A DNA stretch of 36,425 bases from Clostridiales bacterium DTU089. Lineage in GTDB: Bacteria > Bacillota > Clostridia > Oscillospirales > Acutalibacteraceae. Both the position numbers and the translations under genes were made by a program. This document shows positions 8,174 to 17,109 of the stretch, one piece after another (position 1 is the first letter of the stretch; each line of letters opens with the position of its first letter). The notes under the pieces were generated by a model that saw nothing but the letters and a program-made list of their open reading frames with translations, did no database searches and had not been told where the DNA came from. Location of the stretch: NCBI GenBank assembly GCA_001513045.1, contig LFSB01000034.1, positions 1-36,425 of the forward strand, read 5' to 3'.

Positions 8174-9721
8174 ATGGCTAACAGCGAGGTAAAGAAAAAA
8201 ATAAACATAAAAGAGTCTCTGCGCTCATTCCGTGAGTCGGGCAAGAATCTTGACCCGTCCGTATCGCTTGAGCAGCAGAAAAACGTTACCGCAATAGAAT
8301 ATGTGAGCATATGTCTTGCGCGTATCGGCTCAGTGCTGGTGAGTACCCTTAGCGGTCTTGCGGCAACCTTTGCTTACGAGGTTTACTACGGCTCGATAAA
8401 TGTCGGCAGTGAGGAAATTGCGAGAATCAACGCCGTCCAGACGACGATTACCACCTTGCTTACCTATGCCGTGGGCTTGCTCGCGGCGGTTGTGGCATAC
8501 AAGTGGAAATCAAAATGGGGACGTTACCGCCAGTGGTATGTAATCTGTCTTGTGCCTGTCTTTGTGCTTACGGTGCTTAACTATTTTGTTCCGACCGGCA
8601 TGGATAAGGAGGGCATGATAGCCTTCAAATACATTCTGGCAATATTGAGCACCTTCTTTTCCGCCTTCAACAATCTCGGACTTAACATTCCTCAGGTTAT
8701 ATCGCCTAACTTCAAGGAAAAAAAGATTGTTGCGACGGCGTGGCAGATGTTCTATTATCTCGGCTACGGCGGAGCATATCTTTACACCTTCGTTTTCGGC
8801 GCATTCAGTGAAAACAAGCGGGCAATGTATATGTCTCTTGCGGTTGCCGCCGGCATCATCACAATGGTGGGTAACGTAATGTGCGCAGTGTTCTGCCGTG
8901 AGCGTATTGAGCTGCCCAAGCAGGAAAAGGTCAAGCTTTCCGGCGCGCTGTTCTCTCTGTTTAAATACAAAAACTACCGTGCGTATTATTATATGCAGTG
9001 GGTAAATGTTCTTGCCATGCTCGGCAAGATGTCAACCTATCTTGCCGCAATAACCGTGGGCTCGTCCAAAAACCTTCTGCTGACGTTGCCGACGGCGATA
9101 GGAACCGTGGTCGGCAACGTTATCTGCGCAAAGATATCCAAGAAGAAGGAACCGACTAAGATACTCAAGTTTTGCGGAGCCTACTCAATGGTATGTGCCG
9201 CGATTATATTTGTGGTTGCATATATGCAAAAGGAGTTCGGTCTGTTTTTCTATATATTCTACTTCTGCTTCGGCATCGGCGTGGGAATGCAGGAGCTCTC
9301 CACAAGCCATTTTACCGTCGAGTTCAACGACTATCTCGAATGGGAAACCGGAGAGCGCCTTGAGGCAATTCACGGTACGATTCCTACATATATCACAAAT
9401 GTTCTCAATTACTTCAAGGAGCTGCTCATCCCCTTTATGCTCGCATGGGTGGGCTATGAGTCGTCCAATGTTGACAATCTTGTTGAAACGATGAAGGCAA
9501 AGCCCGATTATTGGGACACCTGCATGTGGCTGCTCGCGTTCCTTGTGTTCGGCTATGCGCTGTGCAATCTGTTTAAAGCAATCATATTGAAGTTCTTCTA
9601 TGACGTGGAGGGCGACAAGAAAATACGCATGTATGAGGAGCTTGAGCAGAAGCGGCGCGAGCGCCATGAGGAAAACCTCGCCGTCAATGCGTCAGCGGTC
9701 GAAACCGTAAATAAGCAGTAG
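8174..9721 (+). CDS. GPH-family (MFS) sugar:cation symporter
   Basis: Membrane transporter of 515 residues with about 12 helices, resembling the glycoside-pentoside-hexuronide:cation symporters (MelB/XynB/UidB type). Supporting segments are KWKSKWGRYRQW in the first cytoplasmic loop, NNLGLNIPQVISPNFKEKK, and EFNDYLEWETGERLEAIHG near helix 10. The N-terminal 45 residues are polar, and the C-terminus is a charged tail rich in E, K and R. ATG 8174 follows AAAGGGGAG by about 8 bases. It converges on the six-gene catabolic operon that contains a lyase and an esterase, so a glycan-derived oligosaccharide or uronide is a reasonable substrate. The exact substrate cannot be told. Confidence 0.85.
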   Translation: MANSEVKKKINIKESLRSFRESGKNLDPSVSLEQQKNVTAIEYVSICLARIGSVLVSTLSGLAATFAYEVYYGSINVGSEEIARINAVQTTITTLLTYAVGLLAAVVAYKWKSKWGRYRQWYVICLVPVFVLTVLNYFVPTGMDKEGMIAFKYILAILSTFFSAFNNLGLNIPQVISPNFKEKKIVATAWQMFYYLGYGGAYLYTFVFGAFSENKRAMYMSLAVAAGIITMVGNVMCAVFCRERIELPKQEKVKLSGALFSLFKYKNYRAYYYMQWVNVLAMLGKMSTYLAAITVGSSKNLLLTLPTAIGTVVGNVICAKISKKKEPTKILKFCGAYSMVCAAIIFVVAYMQKEFGLFFYIFYFCFGIGVGMQELSTSHFTVEFNDYLEWETGERLEAIHGTIPTYITNVLNYFKELLIPFMLAWVGYESSNVDNLVETMKAKPDYWDTCMWLLAFLVFGYALCNLFKAIILKFFYDVEGDKKIRMYEELEQKRRERHEENLAVNASAVETVNKQ

Positions 9722-9758
9722 CTGAAGGAATGTATAAAGCTCGAAAGGGGGCATGGCT

Positions 9759-10583
9759 GTGATTGAGTTGCCGGAGGCGCTTTCACTACCGCGTCTGATA
9801 AACGAAAGGCTTGCCGGAAAAGCAGTTGTACAGGTATTTGCGCCTACCAAGCCGCACCGGTTTTGCTGGTTTAGCGGAGATGCGTCGGAATATGATGCCG
9901 GACTCCGGGGCAGCACACTCACCGGAGCAGAGGGCTTCGGCATATATGCGGAGCTTGCGTTTGACAACGGCAGAAGGCTTTGTGTGAATGACGGTGTGAA
10001 TATGCGCCTTGTCTGCCGGGGCGACGTGCCTAAGGATTATCAGCTGCTTATTACCTTCGATACCGGAGAGGCACTTGTTTTCACGGTTGCGATGTACGGC
10101 GGTATAGTTTTACACGCGGGCGATTATGACAACGAATATTACCTCAAGAGCCGGAACTTTGTTTCACCCTTTTCTCCGGATTTTGAAGCGCTGTACTATG
10201 ATACTCTCAAAAGCAGCAAGCCCTCGGCAAGCGTAAAGGAATTTCTTGCAACGGGGCAGCACTTTCCCGGCATAGGCAACGGTGTGCTTCAGGATATTCT
10301 GTTTGATGCGGGAATAAATCCCAGAAGTAAGCTTTCGGCGCTGGGCGAGGAAAAACTCCGGAGCTTGCTGAAAAGTACGGTTTCGGTTCTGCGTGATATG
10401 ACCGATAAGGGCGGACGCGATACCGAGAAAAATATTCTGGGAGCTCCCGGAGGATATATCACGAAAATGTCAAGGAACGCTCTGAAAAACGGTTGCCCCG
10501 TTTGCTCGGGGGCAGTGACCAAGGAGGCATATCTCGGCGGTTCGGTGTATTATTGCAGTCACTGTCAGCCGGTTTTAAAGTAA
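9759..10583 (+). CDS. Fpg/Nei-fold protein lacking catalytic residues
   Basis: Member of the formamidopyrimidine-DNA glycosylase/endonuclease VIII superfamily, 274 residues, all domains present: N-terminal beta-sandwich, H2TH region (HFPGIGNGVLQDILFDAGINP) and a zinc finger with C246, C249, C266 and C269 ending CxxCQ. Start: AAAGGGGG at 9744-9751 is only one base from ATG 9753 but 7 bases from GTG 9759; the GTG start gives M-I-E-L-P-E, aligned with the canonical M-P-E-L-P-E. The catalytic Pro is therefore Ile, and the conserved beta-hairpin Lys (RRxKY) is Ile62 (GFGIYAEL). Glu3 is kept. It begins 37 bases after the symporter and may be co-transcribed. DNA-lesion binding without the usual Schiff-base chemistry, or a changed chemistry, is inferred. 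Confidence 0.85.
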   Translation: MIELPEALSLPRLINERLAGKAVVQVFAPTKPHRFCWFSGDASEYDAGLRGSTLTGAEGFGIYAELAFDNGRRLCVNDGVNMRLVCRGDVPKDYQLLITFDTGEALVFTVAMYGGIVLHAGDYDNEYYLKSRNFVSPFSPDFEALYYDTLKSSKPSASVKEFLATGQHFPGIGNGVLQDILFDAGINPRSKLSALGEEKLRSLLKSTVSVLRDMTDKGGRDTEKNILGAPGGYITKMSRNALKNGCPVCSGAVTKEAYLGGSVYYCSHCQPVLK

Positions 10584-10591
10584 CATTAAGT

Positions 10592-10625
10592 AAAAGGACC
10601 TGCGAAAAATCGCAGGTCCTTTTTT
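10592..10625. terminator. Bidirectional rho-independent terminator
   Basis: Near-perfect stem AAAAGGACCTGCGA (10592-10605) / TCGCAGGTCCTTTT (10610-10623), loop AAAA, with T-runs on both strands. It separates the convergent Fpg-like gene (plus) from the lyase gene (minus). Confidence 0.9.
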
Positions 10626-10647
10626 ATGCAGTAAAGGGGCTGAGCTT

Positions 10648-12642
10648 TTATACCGCAGGCTCAAGCGTTACGGTTATTACCGCACTTTTTACATTTTCAA
10701 GATGAACGGCGAGCTTGGTTATGCCTGTGTATTCCGAATCGTATTCGTACGCTCCGGACAGCGCCCTTGCGGGCATGACGCAGAAGGTTCCGTCATCGGG
10801 AAGTGTTGCTCTGAGCTGCTTTCCGTTGAGAGTGAGCAGGGCGGTTTTGCCGTCCTGTGAAATTTCCGCCGCTGCTTTGGTGTGCATGAACCAGTATATT
10901 TCGCTCTCGCTGCTGCATTCAACGGTATCCTTGATTTTCAGACAGGTTCGTCCGTTGTAAAGCTCGAATTCCCTTGTGACGGATTTTGCCTTGTTCATGC
11001 AGTAGGCATCAGTCATGTCAAGAACGCATTTGCCGCCGTCGGATGTTTCCTCGAAGGAGGAGAAGGAGCATTTTGCAAGGGCGTACTGGTCCTCACTTTT
11101 TAAATCGGGATTTATAAGCAGAGTGTTCTGACCCTCGGCGCGCTTGCAATAGTTCTTCCAGCGTCCGCCTCCGGGCAGACCGAGGAAATAATCAGGTGCG
11201 TCATAGCTTCCGGGGCCGAGCTCTTCAGCCCATCTTTCGCCCATGGAGTCAAATATAAAGGTTCCGATATCAAGGTCGCCGTGGTTTGTGTAGTTATAGC
11301 CGCCCTTTATTGCGGCGCAGGTTGCGTTTTTGTCAAGATACGCGCTGCGCATGAGTGCCAGAGTCTGACCGGCATCGGATTTCAGCAATACCGAAAGCGG
11401 CTCACCGTCAAAGACGGCGTTGTCGGTGGGAAGGCTTCTGTTATACCACAGCGAGCACAGAGCATTTTCCCGTCCTCCCGAATTGCGCTCTGTGTTATCC
11501 GAGGTGTCCGCGCTAAAGGCTGCGGGTATCTCCTGCATCTGATATGCCGCCAGCAGGGGAGCGTTATATTCCGAGGCGTACCAGTGCAGAGCCGGTGAAA
11601 AGCCCATCTCGTCCTTATTGTCGCCGAAATTGAAAACTCCGGCGGGTGCGGTTACATATACAGGAAAATTGCCGAGCTGACGGAAGCCGTCAATTTCGGA
11701 CATTCCGAAGTCGGTTCCGAAAAAGTTTCTTGAGGAGGCTATAAAATTAACGATGGCATTTGTGCCGGATATTGAGTATACAGGCCCCTCAATATATACA
11801 CCGTCCGGGGTGAAGCTTGAAAAGGCTATGGGCATATTTTTATAGCACATTGCAAGGAATTCGGCGGCCTGCTCCGGATAGTATGAAGCGAACGCCATGC
11901 ACGCCGTGCCTATGCCGTTATAGCAGATGCTGTTCCAGTTGTTCTTGGACCAGGTAAACCAGTTTTTCAAATAGTTTTTGGAAAGCGCGGGAGTTATTGC
12001 GTAATCAAGGGTCTTCTGAGCGAGCATGTCTTTTTGTGCCTCACTCAGATAATCGAAAAGCCAGTCGTAGCCGACGGATACAGCCATTGCCATTTCGGCG
12101 GTTGCGAGGAAGTGTGTGGGGCACCAGTCCGGATACGAGCAGACCTTTTCAAGCTCAAGCACTGCCCGGTCGGCATACTTGGCTTCTCCGGTCACCTGCC
12201 AGGCATATCCGAGAATTACAATGCGGTTTATAACCTCGCGGGATATCGGCAGGATGCTGTCCTCCTCATCAAGCTTGTATTCCATCACGGGGAAGCTGTC
12301 CGTGTTCAGCAGAGCGTCGGCGTTTGCAAGCACATAGGTGTTGAGTGCTCCGGCGTATTCGCCTGCGCTTCCGGCTTTGTATTCGGAACGTACGGCGGCG
12401 AAATTCTCCTCATCCGCAAGAACAAAGGGGTGCTTTGCCGTGCTGACGGCAGCCGATATTGCTTCGCTCAGCTCCTTTTTGCCTACCGCGTTTTTATCCC
12501 TGTCAAGATTTACGTAATCAATTCCGACCTTTACCATGTCGGGAATCACCGAAAGCGCGGGAACAAGACCGGTGCATGAAAGGGCGATAACGGCGCAGAG
12601 AATGATTGCGACAACCAGCAGAATCCTTTTGAAAATACGCAT
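10648..12642 (-). CDS. Heparinase II/III-like polysaccharide lyase, exported
   Basis: Protein of 664 residues with an N-terminal hydrophobic export or anchor segment (residues about 5-24, ending ALSCTG; the Cys could be a non-canonical lipobox). An alpha/alpha-toroid region (about 80-400) carries the NNWN motif at 234-237 followed by NGIGTACMA, as in heparinase II/III and PL8/12/15/21-type lyases. The beta-sheet domain begins about 420 and contains NHGDLDIGTF (H454) and SMGERWAEELG, a conserved block of Hepar_II_III proteins. Expected reaction: beta-elimination in a uronic-acid polysaccharide. It is the last gene of the six-gene operon, 34 bases after the esterase, with GGAGG 8 bases before the ATG. 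The actual glycan is unknown. Confidence 0.85.
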   Translation of the reverse strand: MRIFKRILLVVAIILCAVIALSCTGLVPALSVIPDMVKVGIDYVNLDRDKNAVGKKELSEAISAAVSTAKHPFVLADEENFAAVRSEYKAGSAGEYAGALNTYVLANADALLNTDSFPVMEYKLDEEDSILPISREVINRIVILGYAWQVTGEAKYADRAVLELEKVCSYPDWCPTHFLATAEMAMAVSVGYDWLFDYLSEAQKDMLAQKTLDYAITPALSKNYLKNWFTWSKNNWNSICYNGIGTACMAFASYYPEQAAEFLAMCYKNMPIAFSSFTPDGVYIEGPVYSISGTNAIVNFIASSRNFFGTDFGMSEIDGFRQLGNFPVYVTAPAGVFNFGDNKDEMGFSPALHWYASEYNAPLLAAYQMQEIPAAFSADTSDNTERNSGGRENALCSLWYNRSLPTDNAVFDGEPLSVLLKSDAGQTLALMRSAYLDKNATCAAIKGGYNYTNHGDLDIGTFIFDSMGERWAEELGPGSYDAPDYFLGLPGGGRWKNYCKRAEGQNTLLINPDLKSEDQYALAKCSFSSFEETSDGGKCVLDMTDAYCMNKAKSVTREFELYNGRTCLKIKDTVECSSESEIYWFMHTKAAAEISQDGKTALLTLNGKQLRATLPDDGTFCVMPARALSGAYEYDSEYTGITKLAVHLENVKSAVITVTLEPAV

Positions 12643-12676
12643 AAGCGGGTCCTCCGTTCGTTTTTATATAAATAAA

Positions 12677-13720
12677 TTATTTACCGGACAGGAAGTCGAA
12701 GGCTTGCTTGCCGCTGACCTGATGCTTGCCGTCAAAAACATCTGTATGCAGCTTATCCGAGGCACCGACGAGCGAATATATTTCGGCAATCTTTTTATGT
12801 GCGAGACGGCTTGCTTCAATCGGGAAAATTTTGTCGCGGGTTCCGGATTCTATAAGAAGCTCACGCGGAGCGAGAGCACAGGCAAAGTCGTATATTTCGC
12901 CGATGCTGAGTATTCCCGGAATGTAGTTGTCGGGGCAGTGCCACAGCGAGAGTATGCTGTCGCGGAAGGTGTTTATGTAGCCGCTCACGACAATTCTTTT
13001 AAACCGTTCGTCAAGCACCGAGGCGTAGAGCGCGGTAAGACCTCCGCCGGAAATTCCCATGCAGGCAAGGCGGCTTGTATCAACCTCCGGCTTTTCCGAA
13101 AGTAGGCTTGCGCATGCGATTGCCTGAAGCACGCGAACCGATGCGGTTGTGAGAGAGTAAGGCAGAAGATGGTGTGACAGCTCTTTACAGGAGCTTGCGT
13201 AAAACGGCTTTGCCAAATCCTTTTTCAGCCTTGCTTCGCCGAAGCCGAAAAGCTCGGGAGCGGCAACTATGCAGCCGCGCCGTGCAAGCTCAAGAGCAAA
13301 GCTTTTCTGGTAGTTGTCGAAATATCTCAGGTGCTTTTTGCGTCCGTTTCCCGATATGCCGAGAATCTGGCGCACTCCGTAGCCGTGTCCGCACAGAGCG
13401 ACAACGCCGGGGACGGGCTGTCTGACAGTTTTCGGGGTAAGTATGTAGACGGCTGTTTGAAGGTTTTCACACACCCGCACCGAATACTTTTGCATGGCAA
13501 AGCTTCCGAAATCGACAGGCTCGCCTCTTTTTTCAGTCGAAAAAGGGGCGCTTATGTCGCAAAGAGCGTCAAGGTTGAACAGCTGTTTTGCCCTTTCTCT
13601 GATATCGGCACCGACCTTCAAAGCCTCCTCGGCGTTTTTTGTCTGCGCATAGGGCTGTGCACGGTGTGAGGCGTAAAGCTTATCCATAAATAAATCCGGA
13701 GAATATTCGCTGTCCTTCAA
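12677..13720 (-). CDS. Alpha/beta-hydrolase, acetylxylan-esterase-like
   Basis: Cytosolic hydrolase of 347 residues without a signal peptide. The nucleophile elbow is GISGGG with Ser224. The likely acid is the Asp in ESGTRDKIFP and the catalytic His is in DGKHQVSG near the C-terminus. The oxyanion region is LCGHGYG, and the long insertion before the elbow (about 120-190) fits the dienelactone-hydrolase/AXE1-like group often found in glycan loci. Start: TTG 13720 is chosen because AGGGAGG lies about 7 bases upstream; the next in-frame ATG is residue 12. It probably removes acyl groups from imported sugars, inferred from its neighbours. It lies 93 bases after the TIM-barrel gene. Confidence 0.8.
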   Translation of the reverse strand: MKDSEYSPDLFMDKLYASHRAQPYAQTKNAEEALKVGADIRERAKQLFNLDALCDISAPFSTEKRGEPVDFGSFAMQKYSVRVCENLQTAVYILTPKTVRQPVPGVVALCGHGYGVRQILGISGNGRKKHLRYFDNYQKSFALELARRGCIVAAPELFGFGEARLKKDLAKPFYASSCKELSHHLLPYSLTTASVRVLQAIACASLLSEKPEVDTSRLACMGISGGGLTALYASVLDERFKRIVVSGYINTFRDSILSLWHCPDNYIPGILSIGEIYDFACALAPRELLIESGTRDKIFPIEASRLAHKKIAEIYSLVGASDKLHTDVFDGKHQVSGKQAFDFLSGK

Positions 13721-13813
13721 AACAAGACCTCCCTGTTATCTCGTGTTACCCTGTGCCGCGGTTACGGGTATTTTTCCTTAATTCTGCCCTCCGTCGGGGG
13801 AGTTAAAAAGCCT

Positions 13814-14557
13814 TCAGTAGCTTTTCAGACGTTTAACGTCCTGCATGAAATATTCGGCGCTTGCCTGCCGTGTGAATTCTATCATAACCACGCCTGCAAA
13901 ATCCTTCTCAAGAAGCTTTTTGAGCAGGATATCTATATATTCCCTGTTCTTTTTCTTGAAGCGCTGTTCACGAGTAAGCTCGGAATAGGATATATGCACA
14001 TCGCGCGTTATTTCAAAGGTGCGCTCGATTCTGTCAAGGTCATAGTCGAGCGAGTGATATCTCGATTGAAAATAGGTGCGGAAATTTTCACATTTCAGCT
14101 CGTCACAAAAGCGCAGTATGGCATCGGTGTTGTTGTTGAAGGTGTTGCCGTGGCACTCCGCGCAGACGGTAAGACCTGAACGTTCTGCGGCGGAGCACAT
14201 GGAGCGGGTGTCCTCAAGCAGCCGCTCATATTCCGCGGCGGAGGTTTTCTCGCTGTTTTTGTTTCCGAGCCATATTCTTATTGACGGTGCGGACATCTCG
14301 TGCGCAAGAGCGCATATACGCAGCCACTCATCCTTATCGCCGCAGCCGGCGGTGTAATAGCTGCCGCAGGAGCATATCCCGATTCCCGCAGCATCGCACA
14401 GCGATTTGACATTTGCGGCATCATCGGGTGTTTTTACGTGGATATCCGTACCCCATTCTATGTATTGCGCGCCGGCGTCCTTTGCGATTCCGACAATCTC
14501 GCTATGGGATTTTTGACGGAAGGTGGTGCTTGTAAGACCGATTTTAAAATTGTCCAT
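13814..14557 (-). CDS. TIM-barrel sugar isomerase/epimerase-like protein
   Basis: Xylose-isomerase-like TIM barrel (AP endonuclease 2 superfamily), 247 residues. The strand ends usually bearing metal ligands are visible: Glu in VCAECHG, His in DVHISYS and Glu in VVMIEFTRQ. The strand that normally gives an Asp reads TYFQSRYHS, with Gln instead, so metal binding may differ. It starts 3 bases after the flavoprotein stop and its GAGG ribosome site lies inside that gene, so the two are tightly coupled. Enzymes of this fold isomerise sugars, epimerise keto-sugars, or cleave C-C and C-glycosidic bonds of 3-keto-glycosides (DgpC/DfgA type). Which of these applies is unknown. Confidence 0.75.
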   Translation of the reverse strand: MDNFKIGLTSTTFRQKSHSEIVGIAKDAGAQYIEWGTDIHVKTPDDAANVKSLCDAAGIGICSCGSYYTAGCGDKDEWLRICALAHEMSAPSIRIWLGNKNSEKTSAAEYERLLEDTRSMCSAAERSGLTVCAECHGNTFNNNTDAILRFCDELKCENFRTYFQSRYHSLDYDLDRIERTFEITRDVHISYSELTREQRFKKKNREYIDILLKKLLEKDFAGVVMIEFTRQASAEYFMQDVKRLKSY

Positions 14558-14560
14558 AGC

Positions 14561-16360
14561 TCAAACCTCGGTTTCGGCAAGATATTTTTCAAACGCACCG
14601 TCCGGCAGCGGCACCGGAGACGTTTTTTCAAAGCTGATTTCCTCGCCGTCGGTAATCGTAAGATATTCTCTGTATTTCCGGTTTTCCGGCACAATTTTGC
14701 CGCCATCGGCAAATACGGCTCCTCCGCGGCTGCCTGTGAGAGGCATTTCGAGAAGAACGGTTTTCAGCAGAGCCCGTGCACAAATGAGCATATCAAGGTC
14801 ATAAAAATACTGTTCAATGCCGCGGTGCTTCGCGGGGTAAGTCTTTAACAGAGCGGTTATTTCGCCGAGCAGTGCCTCACATTTTTCTTTGTCCCTTATA
14901 AATGCGGCAAAATTGCTCATTTTACGGGGGATGTATGAGTAATCAACCTCCGGGGCCGTTTTAAAGCCGGATACCTTCGCCGCATAACGCTTTTCCTCGT
15001 CAATTACGGCGTCACGGTTGATTTCCCGGCTGATATGATTTTTTATACGGCGCGCGCATACAAGTGCGCCGACCTGTGTATCGTTGAGAGCGGAGCCGCC
15101 GGGTCTTGCAAGCCCGAAGGAGCCTGCCGCCTCACCGATGACATAAAGCCCTTCGATGTTTGTCTGATAATCGCAATCGGTATACACTCCGCCGTTGTTG
15201 TGCTGGGCGCACACCCCTATACGCAGTCGCTGAGAACGCAGGTCAATACCGTGTCCTGCATAGACGGCAATTGCCTTGGGATTGAGAAGCGCAAGTCTTT
15301 CAATCGGCGTTTCCGCCTCGGCACCCGCGTTTTCCAAGTATCCGAGAGCCTCGTCGGAAAGCGAGGAAAACGCAAAGCCCTCGGGATTTTTCGTATAGTC
15401 GAGGTATACTCTTCTGCCGTTGCGGATTTGCTCATCAACGGCAAGGTCTATCTTCGACGAGCCCTCTGTCCTCTCCGAGCAGAAGGGCCACTGATAGCCC
15501 TTGAGAAAGACAAGATTGTTCGCAGCCTCTGCGCTGCCGGCATATTCCGGCAGGAATTCACGCTCATCCGAGTCCTCGCCGACACTTACAAATCTTGGTA
15601 TGACCTGCATGAAGCTTCCCGATACATTCCAGCGGAAGTCGGTTGAGGCAAGGCCGTACTGCCATTGCGAAAAATTGCACAGCCTTACGCCGGCGCTGAT
15701 AAGCACGCCTGTCATTCCGTGCTGCGATTCGGGATATACCGAGCGCTCGTAAATACAGGCCGGTGCACCGGATGCGACGATTATATTTTTTGCAAAAATG
15801 CTTTCCGGCTGTCCGGTTTTGCGGTTGAGCGCAACAATACCGCATACCCTACGGTCTTTAATGCCTTCGGTTACGATTTTTATTACCTGCAGATTGTCAA
15901 GCAGAGGGGTGGCGTTTTTGTTCAACACCACATCCTCGAGAGCCTGTGTCATGAATTTTGAGGTGAGAGGTCCGGCGGAGGTTGCGCGCATGGAGCTGTC
16001 GTGGTCGGTTTTATAGCCCGGAAAGCCACCGAAGCTGTCTGTGGGAAATTTAACCCCGTATTCGCACAGACGCAAGAAGCAGCGCTGGCTGTTGACGGCC
16101 TGAATGTACGCTTTTTCGCCGTCACATGAGCCGCCCGAGCAGATGTCGAGAGCCATTTTCCGGGCGCTGTCCTCGGAGCAGCCGTCCATAGCGAGCTTGT
16201 AATAGGTCTGCTTATCGCTGCCGGTGTTTCTTGAGGTTCCGGAAAGCCTGCCTTCGGTGACAACGGCTATGTTCGTGACTCCCTCGCAGAAAAGCCTGTC
16301 TGCCGCGGCGTATCCGGCTGCGCCGCTGCCTATTATTATTGCATCGTAAATCTTTTTCAT
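14561..16360 (-). CDS. Fumarate-reductase-type FAD oxidoreductase of unknown substrate
   Basis: Flavoprotein of 599 residues. An N-terminal Rossmann motif GSGAAG (11-16) and the late FAD block GLYVIGEAAGSFGLARPGGSALN place it in the fumarate reductase/succinate dehydrogenase/L-aspartate oxidase/KstD superfamily. A run RNTGSDKQTYYKL sits where that superfamily often has its SGG...A segment near the flavin. CAQHNNGG marks the capping region. No signal peptide or haem motif is seen, so electrons probably move within the cytosol. It overlaps the SDR by 4 bases (ATGA). The C-terminal 100 residues, helical and then a short beta segment, resemble the superfamily's helical domain. A sugar or polyol dehydrogenase role is inferred from context; the substrate is not known. 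Confidence 0.82.
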   Translation of the reverse strand: MKKIYDAIIIGSGAAGYAAADRLFCEGVTNIAVVTEGRLSGTSRNTGSDKQTYYKLAMDGCSEDSARKMALDICSGGSCDGEKAYIQAVNSQRCFLRLCEYGVKFPTDSFGGFPGYKTDHDSSMRATSAGPLTSKFMTQALEDVVLNKNATPLLDNLQVIKIVTEGIKDRRVCGIVALNRKTGQPESIFAKNIIVASGAPACIYERSVYPESQHGMTGVLISAGVRLCNFSQWQYGLASTDFRWNVSGSFMQVIPRFVSVGEDSDEREFLPEYAGSAEAANNLVFLKGYQWPFCSERTEGSSKIDLAVDEQIRNGRRVYLDYTKNPEGFAFSSLSDEALGYLENAGAEAETPIERLALLNPKAIAVYAGHGIDLRSQRLRIGVCAQHNNGGVYTDCDYQTNIEGLYVIGEAAGSFGLARPGGSALNDTQVGALVCARRIKNHISREINRDAVIDEEKRYAAKVSGFKTAPEVDYSYIPRKMSNFAAFIRDKEKCEALLGEITALLKTYPAKHRGIEQYFYDLDMLICARALLKTVLLEMPLTGSRGGAVFADGGKIVPENRKYREYLTITDGEEISFEKTSPVPLPDGAFEKYLAETEV

Positions 16361-17094
16361 AGGCGTCTTACATTGAAGCCTCCGTCACAGTCTATAACGG
16401 TGCCGGTACAAAAATCGAAATCTCCGCGCGCAACAGCCCGGACGCATCCTGCGATGTCCGAGGGCTGACCCATGCGATTTATGGGTGTGACACCGTCGGC
16501 GATGAGCTTGTCGTATTTTTCCTTTACGCACGCCGTCATGTCCGTTTCAACGATTCCGGGGCGTATTTCAAGCACGCTTACGGAGTGCTCGGCAAGCCTT
16601 GCCGCAAACAGCTTGGTAAGCATGGAGATTCCCGCCTTGGATACGCAGTATTCCGCTCGGTTTACAGAGGCGGTGTATGCGGAAACAGACGAGATATTGA
16701 CTATTCTCGCTCTGCCGTTTTTTATAAGCAGCGGCGCGAATTTTTGTGTTACAAAGAAGGTTCCGCGCAGGTTTATGTCGAGCACGGAATCAAAATCCTC
16801 CGGGGATATTTCAAGAATATCCTTGCGTGAACGGGGAGCAACTCCCGCGTCATTTACAAGCAGGTCAAGGCTGCCGTATTTTTCTCTTACAAAGCAGACG
16901 AGCGCCTCTATGCTTTCGGGATTTGAAATGTCCGCAGGTACAAAGTCAAACCTGTCCGGAAAAGCGCTTTTTAATTCGCCGACGGTGTCCGACTCTTTTC
17001 TTGATGAGCCGACAACACAAAAGCCGTCATCAAGCAACGCCTTTACCGTTGCGGCTCCGATTCCCCGGCTCGCTCCCGTTACTACTGCAACCAT
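16357..17094 (-). CDS. SDR-family NAD(P)-dependent oxidoreductase
   Basis: Classical short-chain dehydrogenase of 245 residues. The cofactor motif is TGASRGIG (6-13), the structural motif is NDAG, and the active site is S in NISSVSAY with Y149 and K153 (YCVSKAG). The C-terminus DFCTGTVIDCDGG is typical of FabG-like SDRs. GSSRKES after beta2 suggests NADP(H). It sits 15 bases after the OYE gene and overlaps the flavoprotein. FabG itself usually lies in a fatty-acid cluster, which is absent, so a sugar or carbonyl reductase of this pathway is more likely. GGGAGAG lies 7 bases before the ATG. Confidence 0.88.
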   Translation of the reverse strand: MVAVVTGASRGIGAATVKALLDDGFCVVGSSRKESDTVGELKSAFPDRFDFVPADISNPESIEALVCFVREKYGSLDLLVNDAGVAPRSRKDILEISPEDFDSVLDINLRGTFFVTQKFAPLLIKNGRARIVNISSVSAYTASVNRAEYCVSKAGISMLTKLFAARLAEHSVSVLEIRPGIVETDMTACVKEKYDKLIADGVTPINRMGQPSDIAGCVRAVARGDFDFCTGTVIDCDGGFNVRRL

Positions 17095-17109
17095 AATATA
17101 CTCTCCCTT

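Noticed and set aside
15035-15646. 203-residue plus-strand ORF inside the flavoprotein
   Set aside because: Antisense to a protein with clear FAD motifs; no ribosome site or recognisable domain.
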